64,000 nucleotides of DNA from an uncultured Psychroserpens sp. (GTDB taxonomy: Bacteria > Bacteroidota > Bacteroidia > Flavobacteriales > Flavobacteriaceae), in the NCBI RefSeq assembly GCF_947500255.1, contig NZ_CANMRL010000005.1, forward strand, positions 62,001 to 126,000, read 5' to 3'. The number at the start of each line of letters is the position of its first letter. Within the stretch, counting starts at the first letter, position 1. Below are positions 1 through 7,467 of the stretch, one piece after another. The position numbers were made by a program, and so were the translations under genes. A model generated the notes under the pieces. That model was not told where the DNA came from, ran no database searches, and saw only the letters and a program-made list of their open reading frames with translations.

Positions 1-208
1 GATAATCTTCTAGCATGTCCTTATCATGGAGTAATTCATCATCTATATCAATAGACTTAATTGTTCTATTTGCGGTAATAGTGACTTTCAACTTTTCGTC
101 ATGACTATTCATATCAATCAGAACAGTATGCAAGCGCTCTTTAGTCGCTTCAACTTTCTTTTGGGTTTCTTTAAGTTTACCCATCATTCCCATCATATCT
201 CCAAACAT
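1..208 (-). CDS. YbaB/EbfC-type nucleoid-associated protein, N-terminal part
   Basis: Only the first 69 or so codons are present; the gene runs off the left edge of the window. The reverse strand reads from an ATG at 206-208 into [12 protein letters not shown] followed by a Lys/Glu-rich helix ([14 protein letters not shown]) and a beta segment with '[21 protein letters not shown]'-type spacing. This matches the YbaB/EbfC family, small (about 105 residues) dimeric DNA-binding proteins that bind the chromosome. It is too short for the ORF track. It is transcribed divergently from the oligopeptidase gene at 301. Family assignment is from memory of the family pattern; the missing C-terminus prevents a full check. 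Confidence 0.75.
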   Translation of the reverse strand, partial: MFGDMMGMMGKLKETQKKVEATKERLHTVLIDMNSHDEKLKVTITANRTIKSIDIDDELLHDKDMLEDY

Positions 209-235
209 ATTGTTAAGTATTAAAATTATGAAAAG

Positions 236-243
236 CAAAATTA
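236..243 (-). promoter_or_regulatory. Candidate -7 promoter element for the ybaB-like gene
   Basis: The minus strand reads TAATTTTG, an exact match to the Bacteroidota -7 consensus TAnnTTTG, 27 bases before the start codon at 208. No good -33 TTTG is seen at the usual 19-base spacing. Confidence 0.4.
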
Positions 244-300
244 CTAAATTGCCACACTTTTAAAAAGAAAAAAGCAAAGCTTATTTCCGAAGAATACTAT

Positions 301-2361
301 ATGAAGACGACCATTGAAGCTCCTATTGCTAGAAAAATTCCTAAAGAATTAGAAAAACACAACGATATAAGAATTGATAACTACTTTTGGTTAAATCAAC
401 GTGACGACCAAAATGTATTGGATTATCTCAATGCTGAAAACGAATTTTATCAACAGGAAACGGCACATACTAAAGATTTTGAAAAATCGCTTTTTGAAGA
501 AATGAAATCTAGAATTAAGGAAGATGATTCGTCTGTTCCTTATAAATACAATGGCTATTGGTATATTGTTCGTTATGAGAAAGGGAAGGATTATCCTATA
601 TATACTCGAAAAAAAGAAACCTTAGACGCCACAGAAGAATTGTTATTTGATGGTAATCTGATGGCTGAAGGTCATGGCTACTTTAGATTGGTTGGGTTGA
701 GTGTGAGTCCAGATAATACAATGATGGCTTTTGGAGTTGATACTATTGGTAGACGACAGTATACATTGCAGATTAAAAACCTAATTACAAATGAGGTGTT
801 TTCTGATACTATTGAAAATACAACTGGCTCCTCAACTTGGGCTAATGATAACTCGACCTTATTCTATACAAAGAAAGACGAACTAACGCTTAGGTCTAAT
901 AAAATTTACAAACACAAAATTGGAGACATTAAAGAGAAGGATACACTTATCTTTACCGAAGAGGATGATACCTTTGGCGCTGCTGTATTTAAGTCGAAAT
1001 CAAGAAAATATATAATCATTGCATGTTACAGTACACTCACAAATGAGTTTCATATCTTAAATGCAAATACACCAGATGCTGACTTTACGTTATTTCAACC
1101 ACGTATTCGCGGATTAGAGTACAGTATTTCGCACTTTGAAGATCATTTTTATATATTGACCAATCATAATAATGCGACCAATTTTAAACTCATGAAAACT
1201 CCTGAGCATCATACAAGATTAGAGCATTGGGTTGAGGTCATGGCGCATCGAGATAATGTACTATTGGAGGATATTGACATATTCAAGGGCTATTTAGTTA
1301 TAAGTGAACGTACTAACGGGCTCAACCAAATTAGAATCAAACGCTGGGATGGTCAAGACGATTATTACTTACCATTTGATAACGAAACCTATACAGCCAA
1401 TACGGGAAATAATGTAGATTTTGATACTGAAACTTTGCGCTACAGTTATAATTCTTTAACAAATCCGTCTTCTGTGATTGATTTCAATATGAAAACAAAA
1501 CAAAAGGATATAAAAAAAGAGCAAGCCGTTTTAGATCCTAATTTCGATAAAATAAATTATACATCCGAACGTATTTGGGCTACTGCTCAGGATGGTACTA
1601 AGATTCCAATGTCTTTAGTAAGACGACGAGATACAAAATTAGACGGTAATGCTCCTGTTTTGCAATATGCTTACGGAAGTTATGGGTCTACCATTGATCC
1701 CTATTTTTCTACAATTAGATTAAGCCTGTTAGACCGTGGTTTTATCTATGTTATTACTCATGTAAGAGGAGGAGAGTACTTGGGAAGACAATGGTATGAA
1801 AATGGAAAATTACTGAATAAAAAACATAGTTTTACCGATTTTATTGATTGCTCGAAGCATTTAATTGCTGAAAATTATACATCGCCTAAGCATTTGTATG
1901 CTATGGGAGGAAGTGCAGGTGGTTTATTAATGGGTGTTATTGCCAATGAGGCACCAGAACTTTATAATGGCATCATCGCAGCAGTACCTTTTGTTGATGT
2001 CGTAACTACTATGTTAGATGATACTATTCCTTTAACAACAGGAGAATATGATGAATGGGGGAATCCTAACGATGAAACCTATTACAACTATATTAAAAGT
2101 TATTCGCCATATGATAATATTAAGGCACAATCGTATCCTAACCTAATGATAACAGCTGGTTTGCATGATTCTCAAGTACAATATTGGGAACCAGCAAAAT
2201 GGGTTGCAAAACTCAGAACTTATAAACAAGATACCAACAAATTGTATTTAGTGACTAATATGGAAGCTGGTCATGGCGGAGCTTCTGGCCGATTTGAAGC
2301 TTTAAAAGAAGATGCTCAAGAATTTGCATTTTTACTAGACTTAGAGGGAATTACTTGCTAA
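301..2361 (+). CDS. ptrB: Oligopeptidase B-type serine peptidase (family S9A)
   Basis: The 686-residue product has the usual length of oligopeptidase B / prolyl oligopeptidase proteins: an N-terminal beta-propeller domain (about residues 70-420) and a C-terminal alpha/beta-hydrolase domain. The nucleophile elbow GGSAGG places the catalytic serine at residue 538; Asp623 in GLHDSQV and His658 in EAGHGG complete the triad. Known enzymes cleave short peptides after basic residues. There is no signal peptide, so it should be cytoplasmic or released by lysis. The ATG at 301 gives the typical N-terminus (APIARKIPKE), and no better start lies nearby. It is followed by a promoter for the next gene inside its last codons, so it is probably monocistronic. 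Family is certain; the substrate range is inferred. Confidence 0.92.
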   Translation: MKTTIEAPIARKIPKELEKHNDIRIDNYFWLNQRDDQNVLDYLNAENEFYQQETAHTKDFEKSLFEEMKSRIKEDDSSVPYKYNGYWYIVRYEKGKDYPIYTRKKETLDATEELLFDGNLMAEGHGYFRLVGLSVSPDNTMMAFGVDTIGRRQYTLQIKNLITNEVFSDTIENTTGSSTWANDNSTLFYTKKDELTLRSNKIYKHKIGDIKEKDTLIFTEEDDTFGAAVFKSKSRKYIIIACYSTLTNEFHILNANTPDADFTLFQPRIRGLEYSISHFEDHFYILTNHNNATNFKLMKTPEHHTRLEHWVEVMAHRDNVLLEDIDIFKGYLVISERTNGLNQIRIKRWDGQDDYYLPFDNETYTANTGNNVDFDTETLRYSYNSLTNPSSVIDFNMKTKQKDIKKEQAVLDPNFDKINYTSERIWATAQDGTKIPMSLVRRRDTKLDGNAPVLQYAYGSYGSTIDPYFSTIRLSLLDRGFIYVITHVRGGEYLGRQWYENGKLLNKKHSFTDFIDCSKHLIAENYTSPKHLYAMGGSAGGLLMGVIANEAPELYNGIIAAVPFVDVVTTMLDDTIPLTTGEYDEWGNPNDETYYNYIKSYSPYDNIKAQSYPNLMITAGLHDSQVQYWEPAKWVAKLRTYKQDTNKLYLVTNMEAGHGGASGRFEALKEDAQEFAFLLDLEGITC

Positions 2362-2384
2362 TTCTAAAAAAAATCTTAATTTTG
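2354..2384 (+). promoter_or_regulatory. Promoter of the CapA-like gene
   Basis: TAATTTTG at 2377-2384 matches the Bacteroidota -7 consensus TAnnTTTG, and CTTG at 2354-2357 lies exactly 19 bases upstream where the -33 TTTG element is expected. The -33 overlaps the last codons of the oligopeptidase gene. The start codon follows at 2436, leaving a leader of roughly 45 bases. Confidence 0.55.
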
Positions 2385-2435
2385 CGAGGTTTTATGTTTC
2401 ACATTGAATCAATAGGAAACTGATAAATAGCATTT

Positions 2436-3473
2436 ATGAAAAAAGACATACAAGTGTTTGATAATGTTTTACAGTTAATAGGTAAAACCCCTCTTATCAG
2501 ATTAAATAAAATGGCTCAGGACTTTGAAGGTGACTTCTTTGCTAAAGTTGAAGCGTTTAATCCTGGTCACTCGTCAAAAGATAGAATTGCACTTCACATC
2601 ATAGAAGAGGCCGAGAGACAAGGCATCTTAAATCCAGGTGATACTATTATAGAAACAACATCAGGAAATACAGGTTTTAGTATTGCCATGGTGAGTATTA
2701 TTAAAGGATATGAGTGTATTCTAGCAGTAAGTTCTAAATCTTCTGCGGATAAAATTGACATGTTAAAGTCGATGGGAGCTCATGTGTATGTGTGTCCTGC
2801 AAATGTTAGTGCAGACGATCCACGTTCATATTATCAAGTAGCAAAGCGACTGCACAACGAAATTAAAGGTTCTGTTTATATCAATCAGTACTTTAATGCG
2901 TTAAACCTTGATGCACATTACCATACTACTGGCCCTGAAATTTGGGAACAAACCGAAGGTCAAATCACGCATTTGGTTGCTTGCAGTGGAACGGGAGGAA
3001 CTATTTCAGGAATTTCTAAATACTTAAAAGAGCAAAACCCAAATGTAAAGGTAATAGGTGTTGATGCTTATGGTTCTGTATTAAAAAAATATCACGAAAC
3101 ACGTGAGTTTGATGATAAAGAGATTTATCCTTACCGAATAGAAGGTTTAGGTAAAAACTTAATTCCAACAGCGACGGATTTTGATCTTATAGACAAGTTT
3201 GTTAAAGTTACCGATGAGGAAAGTGCTCACACCGCAAGAGAAATATCGAGAACTGAAGGTTTGTTTGTTGGCTACACTAGTGGTGCAGCGATGCAAGCCT
3301 TAAAACAACTTAATGAAGAAGGGGAGTTTAAAGTTGGAGATAAAGTTGTTGTTGTGTTTCCAGATCATGGATCACGCTATATGAGTAAAGTATATAGTGA
3401 TAAATGGATGGGAGACCAAGGTTTCTTTGATAGTCAGAGAGAAGTTGCTGAGAAAATTCAGTATATAAAATAA
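2436..3473 (+). CDS. Cysteine-synthase-fold PLP enzyme; candidate cysteate synthase (CapA-like)
   Basis: The 345-residue product belongs to the cysteine synthase / cystathionine beta-synthase fold (beta-family PLP enzymes). The PLP lysine is Lys48 in HSSKDR, the substrate loop is TSGNTG, the phosphate-binding loop is GTGGT, and there is no C-terminal CBS domain. The lysine loop reads PGHSSKDR, where O-acetylserine sulfhydrylases usually have PxxSVKDR, suggesting a different substrate. The next gene is a serine-palmitoyltransferase-like enzyme. In Capnocytophaga, CapA (PLP enzyme making cysteate from O-phosphoserine and sulfite) and CapB are closely linked, so this gene is a candidate capA; that is inference from context. 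Alternatives are ordinary cysteine synthase or cystathionine beta-synthase. It has its own promoter and terminator. Confidence 0.8.
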   Translation: MKKDIQVFDNVLQLIGKTPLIRLNKMAQDFEGDFFAKVEAFNPGHSSKDRIALHIIEEAERQGILNPGDTIIETTSGNTGFSIAMVSIIKGYECILAVSSKSSADKIDMLKSMGAHVYVCPANVSADDPRSYYQVAKRLHNEIKGSVYINQYFNALNLDAHYHTTGPEIWEQTEGQITHLVACSGTGGTISGISKYLKEQNPNVKVIGVDAYGSVLKKYHETREFDDKEIYPYRIEGLGKNLIPTATDFDLIDKFVKVTDEESAHTAREISRTEGLFVGYTSGAAMQALKQLNEEGEFKVGDKVVVVFPDHGSRYMSKVYSDKWMGDQGFFDSQREVAEKIQYIK

Positions 3474-3499
3474 AATAATAGTACAATGCATACAAAACT

Positions 3500-3530
3500 C
3501 CTATCACGTTTAATCGTGGTAGGTTTTTTA
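3500..3530 (+). terminator. Intrinsic terminator after the CapA-like gene
   Basis: CCTATCACG (3500-3508) pairs with CGTGGTAGG (3515-3523, one G-T pair) across a six-base loop and is followed by TTTTTTA. It separates this gene from the CapB-like gene, so the two are neighbours but probably separate transcripts. Confidence 0.75.
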
Positions 3531-3591
3531 TGTTTAGTGAGGATATAAACATTGGTTCATAAAAATATTATGCTGTGATAATATAATTACC

Positions 3592-3599
3592 TAATTTTG
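3592..3599 (+). promoter_or_regulatory. Candidate -7 promoter element for the CapB-like gene
   Basis: TAATTTTG matches TAnnTTTG and lies 31 bases before the start codon at 3631, directly after the upstream terminator. The -33 region has no clear TTTG. Confidence 0.45.
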
Positions 3600-3630
3600 T
3601 CCCAACTAATAAGACTAAAAACTCGCTTTA

Positions 3631-4890
3631 ATGAAGGATTTATTTGAGAAGATATACAAAGATAAAGGACCATTAGGAAAATGGGCTTCTCAGGCTGAAG
3701 GATATTTTGTATTTCCAAAGCTGGAAGGACAGATTTCTAATAGGATGAAGTTTCAAGGGAAAGAAGTGATTACCTGGAGTATCAATGACTATCTAGGTTT
3801 AGCTAATCACCCTGAAGTTCGAAAGGTAGATGCTGAGGCTGCTGCTCAATATGGTTCTGCTTACCCAATGGGAGCACGAATGATGTCTGGTCACACAGAT
3901 CTTCATGAGAAATTACAGAATGAACTTGCTGAATTTGTAAGCAAAGAAGCTGCATATTTATTGAATTTTGGTTACCAAGGAATGGTGTCTACTGTAGATG
4001 CTTTGGTATCTAAAGATGATATTATTGTCTATGATGTTGATGCACACGCTTGTATTATTGATGGTGTACGTCTTCATATGGGAAAACGCTTTACCTATAA
4101 GCATAATGATGTTGAAAGTTTAGAAAAGAACTTAGAACGTGCCACTAAAATGGCAGAGCAAACAGGAGGAGGAATCTTAGTTATTTCTGAAGGTGTCTTT
4201 GGAATGCGAGGTGAACAGGGACGTTTAAAAGAAATAGTTGATTTAAAGAAAAAATTTAATTTTAGATTATTTGTTGATGATGCACATGGTTTTGGAACCT
4301 TAGGGAAAACAGGAGCAGGAGCAGGAGAAGAACAAGGTGTACAGGATGATATAGATGTATACTTTGCAACATTTGCCAAATCTATGGCTAGTACTGGTGC
4401 TTTTATTGCTGCAGACCAAGAAATCATTGATTATTTAAAATATAACTTACGTTCGCAAATGTTTGCAAAATCGTTGCAAATGCAGCTGGTAGTTGGTGCG
4501 TTAAAGCGTTTAGAAATGTTAAAGACCATGCCAGAACTTAAGCAGAATCTTTGGACTATCGTAGACGCCTTACAATCTGGATTGAAAGAGCGAGGCTTTG
4601 ATATTGGTACTACACAAAGTTGTGTAACTCCAGTATATTTGAAAGGAAGCATTCCTGAAGCCATGGCTTTAGTGCGAGATTTACGTGAAAACTACGGTAT
4701 TTTCTGCTCTATTGTTGTGTATCCAGTAATTCCTAAAGGCTTGATTTTATTAAGAATGATACCAACAGCAACCCATACTTTAAAAGATGTAGAAGAAACG
4801 TTAGACGCTTTTGATGCAATTAGAGATCGTTTGGAAAATGGAACATATAAGCGCTTATCTGCAGCTGTTATGGCAGCAATGGGTGAGTAG
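3631..4890 (+). CDS. Alpha-oxoamine synthase (serine palmitoyltransferase / CapB-like)
   Basis: The 419-residue PLP enzyme belongs to the alpha-oxoamine synthase family (KBL, BioF, SPT), which condenses an amino acid with an acyl thioester and releases CO2. Markers are DDAHGFG (PLP ring contacts) and the PLP lysine Lys250 in FAKSMASTGAF; the FxKSxAS form resembles serine palmitoyltransferases rather than the TLGKA form of KBL/BioF. Bacteroidota enzymes of this type make either sphingoid bases from serine or dehydrocapnine from cysteate (CapB). The neighbouring PLP enzyme favours cysteate; sequence alone cannot decide. It carries its own promoter and ends at a hairpin shared with the convergent GNAT gene. 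No biotin genes are near, which argues against BioF. Confidence 0.85.
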   Translation: MKDLFEKIYKDKGPLGKWASQAEGYFVFPKLEGQISNRMKFQGKEVITWSINDYLGLANHPEVRKVDAEAAAQYGSAYPMGARMMSGHTDLHEKLQNELAEFVSKEAAYLLNFGYQGMVSTVDALVSKDDIIVYDVDAHACIIDGVRLHMGKRFTYKHNDVESLEKNLERATKMAEQTGGGILVISEGVFGMRGEQGRLKEIVDLKKKFNFRLFVDDAHGFGTLGKTGAGAGEEQGVQDDIDVYFATFAKSMASTGAFIAADQEIIDYLKYNLRSQMFAKSLQMQLVVGALKRLEMLKTMPELKQNLWTIVDALQSGLKERGFDIGTTQSCVTPVYLKGSIPEAMALVRDLRENYGIFCSIVVYPVIPKGLILLRMIPTATHTLKDVEETLDAFDAIRDRLENGTYKRLSAAVMAAMGE

Positions 4891-4912
4891 TAAATTGAGA
4901 TATCAAATAAAT

Positions 4913-4945
4913 AAAAATCCGATTCAATTTTGAATCGGATTTTTT
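4913..4945. terminator. Bidirectional terminator between converging genes
   Basis: AAAAATCCGATTCA (4913-4926) and TGAATCGGATTTTT (4931-4944) form a perfect 14-bp stem with a four-base loop, with T runs on both strands. It serves the CapB-like gene (plus) and the GNAT gene (minus). Confidence 0.85.
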
Positions 4946-6066
4946 CATACAATATCTTTCTTAAACGTACATCGGCGTTTATTAGTAACAGGCTTAAAAT
5001 TCTTCCATAACTTATGGATTGCTTCATTATCATCCAACTCTGGGCCTCTTATGCACAACTTTATGTCCTTTTCAGAAAATGTCTTATGAAATTCGTGGAA
5101 TAAGATAGCTGTTACGCCTTTATTTTGATATTCGGGTAAAACACCAATTAAATAGAAAGTAACAGTCTTAGCGTGCTTTTTTGCATGTAATAAATGACGA
5201 ATTCCAAAAGGAAATAACTTGCCTTTCATTTTTTGAAGGGCTTTCGCATAGGATGGAGTTACAATTCCAAATCCAACGAGTTTATCATTTTTATCTAAAA
5301 CGAACTTTACATATTCGGGATTCAGAAAGCCAATGAATTTTTTCTTGAAATATTCACGTTGCTCATCATTAATCTCAACAAAGGACGATAAAACAGCATG
5401 CGATTTGGTAAATACCTCAAACATTTCATCTGTATAAGGCATTATATCTTTATTCTTATTGAAATTTAAAGCACGAAGCTCATATCGTTTTTTTATTAAC
5501 GTTTGAACTCTGGAGAAAAATTCAGGAAGAATATTTTTAAACTCCATCACATTTTCAGAATAGCGTTTAGCAACTTCATAGCCTAGTTCTTCAAAATGGG
5601 ATGCATAATACGGAAGATTATGCCAAGTAATCATACTACCTATTTGATCAAAGCCTTCAGTAAGAATGCCAACTTTGTCTAAATTTGAAAACCCAACAGG
5701 ACCTTCAACATACTTCAAGTTTTGAGCTTTACCTATCTCATGTACTTTTTCTAATAAGGCCTTAGTGACATTGATATCATCAATGACATCAAACCAGCCA
5801 AAGCGCATTTTCTTTTCATTTTTTCCTTTAATCTCGAGCCAATTAATAATAGCAGCAACACGACCAACAATTGTATCGTTTTTATAGGCCAAGAAAAAAC
5901 GTGCTTCAGCATCATTAAATACTGGGTTTACATTTTTATCAAAGGTCCTAACTTCTTCTTTTATAATAGGAGGCACCCAAGATTTTGAGTCTTTGTTTAG
6001 TTTAAAAGGAAATTTGACAAATGCCTTTAAGTCTTTTTTAGAGTGAATTTCTTTTACAGTAATCAT
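4945..6066 (-). CDS. Large GNAT-fold acyltransferase (candidate lipid N-acyltransferase)
   Basis: The product (373 residues from the ATG at 6066) carries a GNAT acyl-CoA site in its C-terminal third (LPEYQNKGVTAIL) after a long N-terminal half with VPPIIKEE and FFLAYKNDTIVGRVAAI. The ORF track begins at an upstream TTG (6075), but the ATG is preferred: it stands 12 bases after the preceding gene's stop. Proteins of this size are often auto-named GTP cyclohydrolase; no such motif exists here. In Caulobacter the bacterial ceramide synthase is a GNAT-type N-acyltransferase, and this gene converges on an SPT/CapB-like gene, so it could N-acylate a sphingoid or capnine base. That role is inference. 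It follows the outer-membrane protein gene in an apparent two-gene operon. Confidence 0.72.
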   Translation of the reverse strand: MITVKEIHSKKDLKAFVKFPFKLNKDSKSWVPPIIKEEVRTFDKNVNPVFNDAEARFFLAYKNDTIVGRVAAIINWLEIKGKNEKKMRFGWFDVIDDINVTKALLEKVHEIGKAQNLKYVEGPVGFSNLDKVGILTEGFDQIGSMITWHNLPYYASHFEELGYEVAKRYSENVMEFKNILPEFFSRVQTLIKKRYELRALNFNKNKDIMPYTDEMFEVFTKSHAVLSSFVEINDEQREYFKKKFIGFLNPEYVKFVLDKNDKLVGFGIVTPSYAKALQKMKGKLFPFGIRHLLHAKKHAKTVTFYLIGVLPEYQNKGVTAILFHEFHKTFSEKDIKLCIRGPELDDNEAIHKLWKNFKPVTNKRRCTFKKDIV

Positions 6067-6078
6067 AGAGAGCAAGGC

Positions 6079-7059
6079 TTAAAGACTTCCGTCATCATCA
6101 AAATCATCATTTCTTTTCTTTTTCTTGTTCTTCTTTTTAGGTTTTCTATTATCAGCATCACTTCGAGAAGTTCCGTTGTCTATTTCTTTATCTTTATGGA
6201 AATCGAAACGGTAAGACATTCCAAAGTTCACACTAAAAACAGAAGGTGTATCTTTTGTGTTAAAGGTTAGTGCAGTATCTAATTGAAAATCTTTGCTCCA
6301 TAAATAAGCACCTCCAAATCGAAATAGATTGTCGGCATAAAAATCACTCTGAATTCCTTGGGCTTCACCAAAAATAACCCATTGTGGACTGAATGAGTGC
6401 GTTAATGTGATGATGTACTGAAAATCTGAATAGTCTGTTCCAATACGATCTTTAATAAGGTTAAGTACTAAAACCCAGCCGCCAGAAAAATTATTTTGCG
6501 TTGCAACCATGATTTTAGGGCTAAAACCTTCAACTCCTGGTGCAGTGTAAGGATTGTTCTTAGAATCAAAATTTGCACCAGCATAGACAGCAACTGCAGG
6601 AATTAATGATTTCCATTTAAATGAGCGATTAGCATGATAACTGTACAAATTTGGTTTGTCTTCTTCTGCATTTTTATAAGGATCATATACCAAATATTTC
6701 GCACCAAAGGTAAAGTTCTTGAAATTTGAGCGTTTGTCTTCTGTAGCTATAGTAGAACGGTTATCTGTAAAGGTGTCGTTTTGATAAGTACCCTCTAAGT
6801 TTATTTCTAATTGTTCAAAAAGTAAACCGTAGCGTAATGAAAAATCAGCACCAAATCCAGATACTTCATATTGTAAAGGTGTATGTTCTTCCTTTAAAAT
6901 GTAAGGGCCAACTTCAATTTGAGCTACATTTGTTCCTACAGAAAACGCACTACGAGAAACGCCTGGTCTGTTAGAATTAATTACTTCGGTGTATTGAGAA
7001 AATGTTAACTGGGTGATTAACAAAGTTGTAAATAAAAGCGCTTTTTTAGCAAGGTTCAT
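6079..7059 (-). CDS. Secreted outer-membrane beta-barrel protein
   Basis: A 326-residue protein with a clear signal peptide (KKALLFTTLLITQLTFSQ) and then alternating aromatic/polar beta strands typical of a small outer-membrane barrel, resembling the transporter / meta-pathway phenol degradation family (PF13557-like, recognised by pattern only). The C-terminal 40 residues leave the barrel and become a charged tail rich in Lys and Asp (KPKKKNKKKKRNDDFDDD), probably an unfolded periplasmic or surface extension. It is the first gene of a minus-strand pair with the GNAT gene, 12 bases upstream of it. Substrate is unknown. Confidence 0.7.
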   Translation of the reverse strand: MNLAKKALLFTTLLITQLTFSQYTEVINSNRPGVSRSAFSVGTNVAQIEVGPYILKEEHTPLQYEVSGFGADFSLRYGLLFEQLEINLEGTYQNDTFTDNRSTIATEDKRSNFKNFTFGAKYLVYDPYKNAEEDKPNLYSYHANRSFKWKSLIPAVAVYAGANFDSKNNPYTAPGVEGFSPKIMVATQNNFSGGWVLVLNLIKDRIGTDYSDFQYIITLTHSFSPQWVIFGEAQGIQSDFYADNLFRFGGAYLWSKDFQLDTALTFNTKDTPSVFSVNFGMSYRFDFHKDKEIDNGTSRSDADNRKPKKKNKKKKRNDDFDDDGSL

Positions 7060-7076
7060 AGGCTATCGATTTAAGT

Positions 7077-7084
7077 CAAATATA
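7077..7084 (-). promoter_or_regulatory. Candidate -7 promoter element for the outer-membrane protein gene
   Basis: The minus strand reads TATATTTG (TAnnTTTG), 17 bases before the start codon at 7059. The -33 region is not convincing. Confidence 0.4.
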
Positions 7085-7138
7085 GAGATTTTATATTTTT
7101 TTTAAGTATTTATAACTGTTTTTCAATACAGATAATTG

Positions 7139-7146
7139 TATTTTTG
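7139..7146 (+). promoter_or_regulatory. -7 promoter element of the DUF4834 operon, decides the start
   Basis: TATTTTTG matches TAnnTTTG. It covers the TTG at 7144 where the ORF track starts, so that codon cannot be the initiator of a transcript made here; the ATG at 7162, 15 bases later, is the likely start. Confidence 0.5.
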
Positions 7147-7161
7147 AATAAATTTAATTTA

Positions 7162-7437
7162 ATGTTACAAGAAGCATCATTATATGGTTTTGTAAGAACC
7201 ATTCTTATTATACTTTTGGTGTACTACGGATTAAAAATCCTAACGCGCTTATTTGCACCTTATATGGTGCGATATATGTCGAAAAAAATGCAACAGAAAT
7301 TTGAAGGTCAATTTCAGCAGCATCAACAAAAACAACAGCATAAAGAAGGCGAAACGGTTATTGATAAAATGCCAAACGATAAAGCATCTTCAAATAAAAA
7401 AGTAGGAGAGTACATAGATTACGAAGAAATTGACTAA
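7162..7437 (+). CDS. DUF4834 family small membrane protein
   Basis: A 91-residue protein with one hydrophobic segment near the N-terminus (FVRTILIILLVYYGLKIL), then a basic membrane-proximal stretch (MVRYMSKKMQQKF) and a Gln/His-rich tail (QQHQQKQQHK) ending in an acidic YIDYEEID motif. This is the DUF4834 pattern found across Flavobacteria, function unknown. The start was moved from the ORF-track TTG (7144) to ATG 7162 because the TTG is part of the promoter. It is the first gene of a four-gene run with yfhO, GT4 and a flippase, with gaps of 12-30 bases, so it may assist envelope glycan assembly; that is inference. Confidence 0.78.
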   Translation: MLQEASLYGFVRTILIILLVYYGLKILTRLFAPYMVRYMSKKMQQKFEGQFQQHQQKQQHKEGETVIDKMPNDKASSNKKVGEYIDYEEID

Positions 7438-7467
7438 TTTTCGAGTCTATTGAAAGTCAATCATTCT

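Noticed and set aside
4095-4664. Two minus-strand ORFs (110 and 77 codons) inside the CapB-like gene
   Set aside because: Both are Ser/Pro/Cys-rich shadows of a well-conserved PLP enzyme frame, with no start context or promoter.
4945-6075. Name 'GTP cyclohydrolase' for the GNAT gene
   Set aside because: No cyclohydrolase zinc motif; GNAT loop is present. The real GTP cyclohydrolase I is at 39966-40562.
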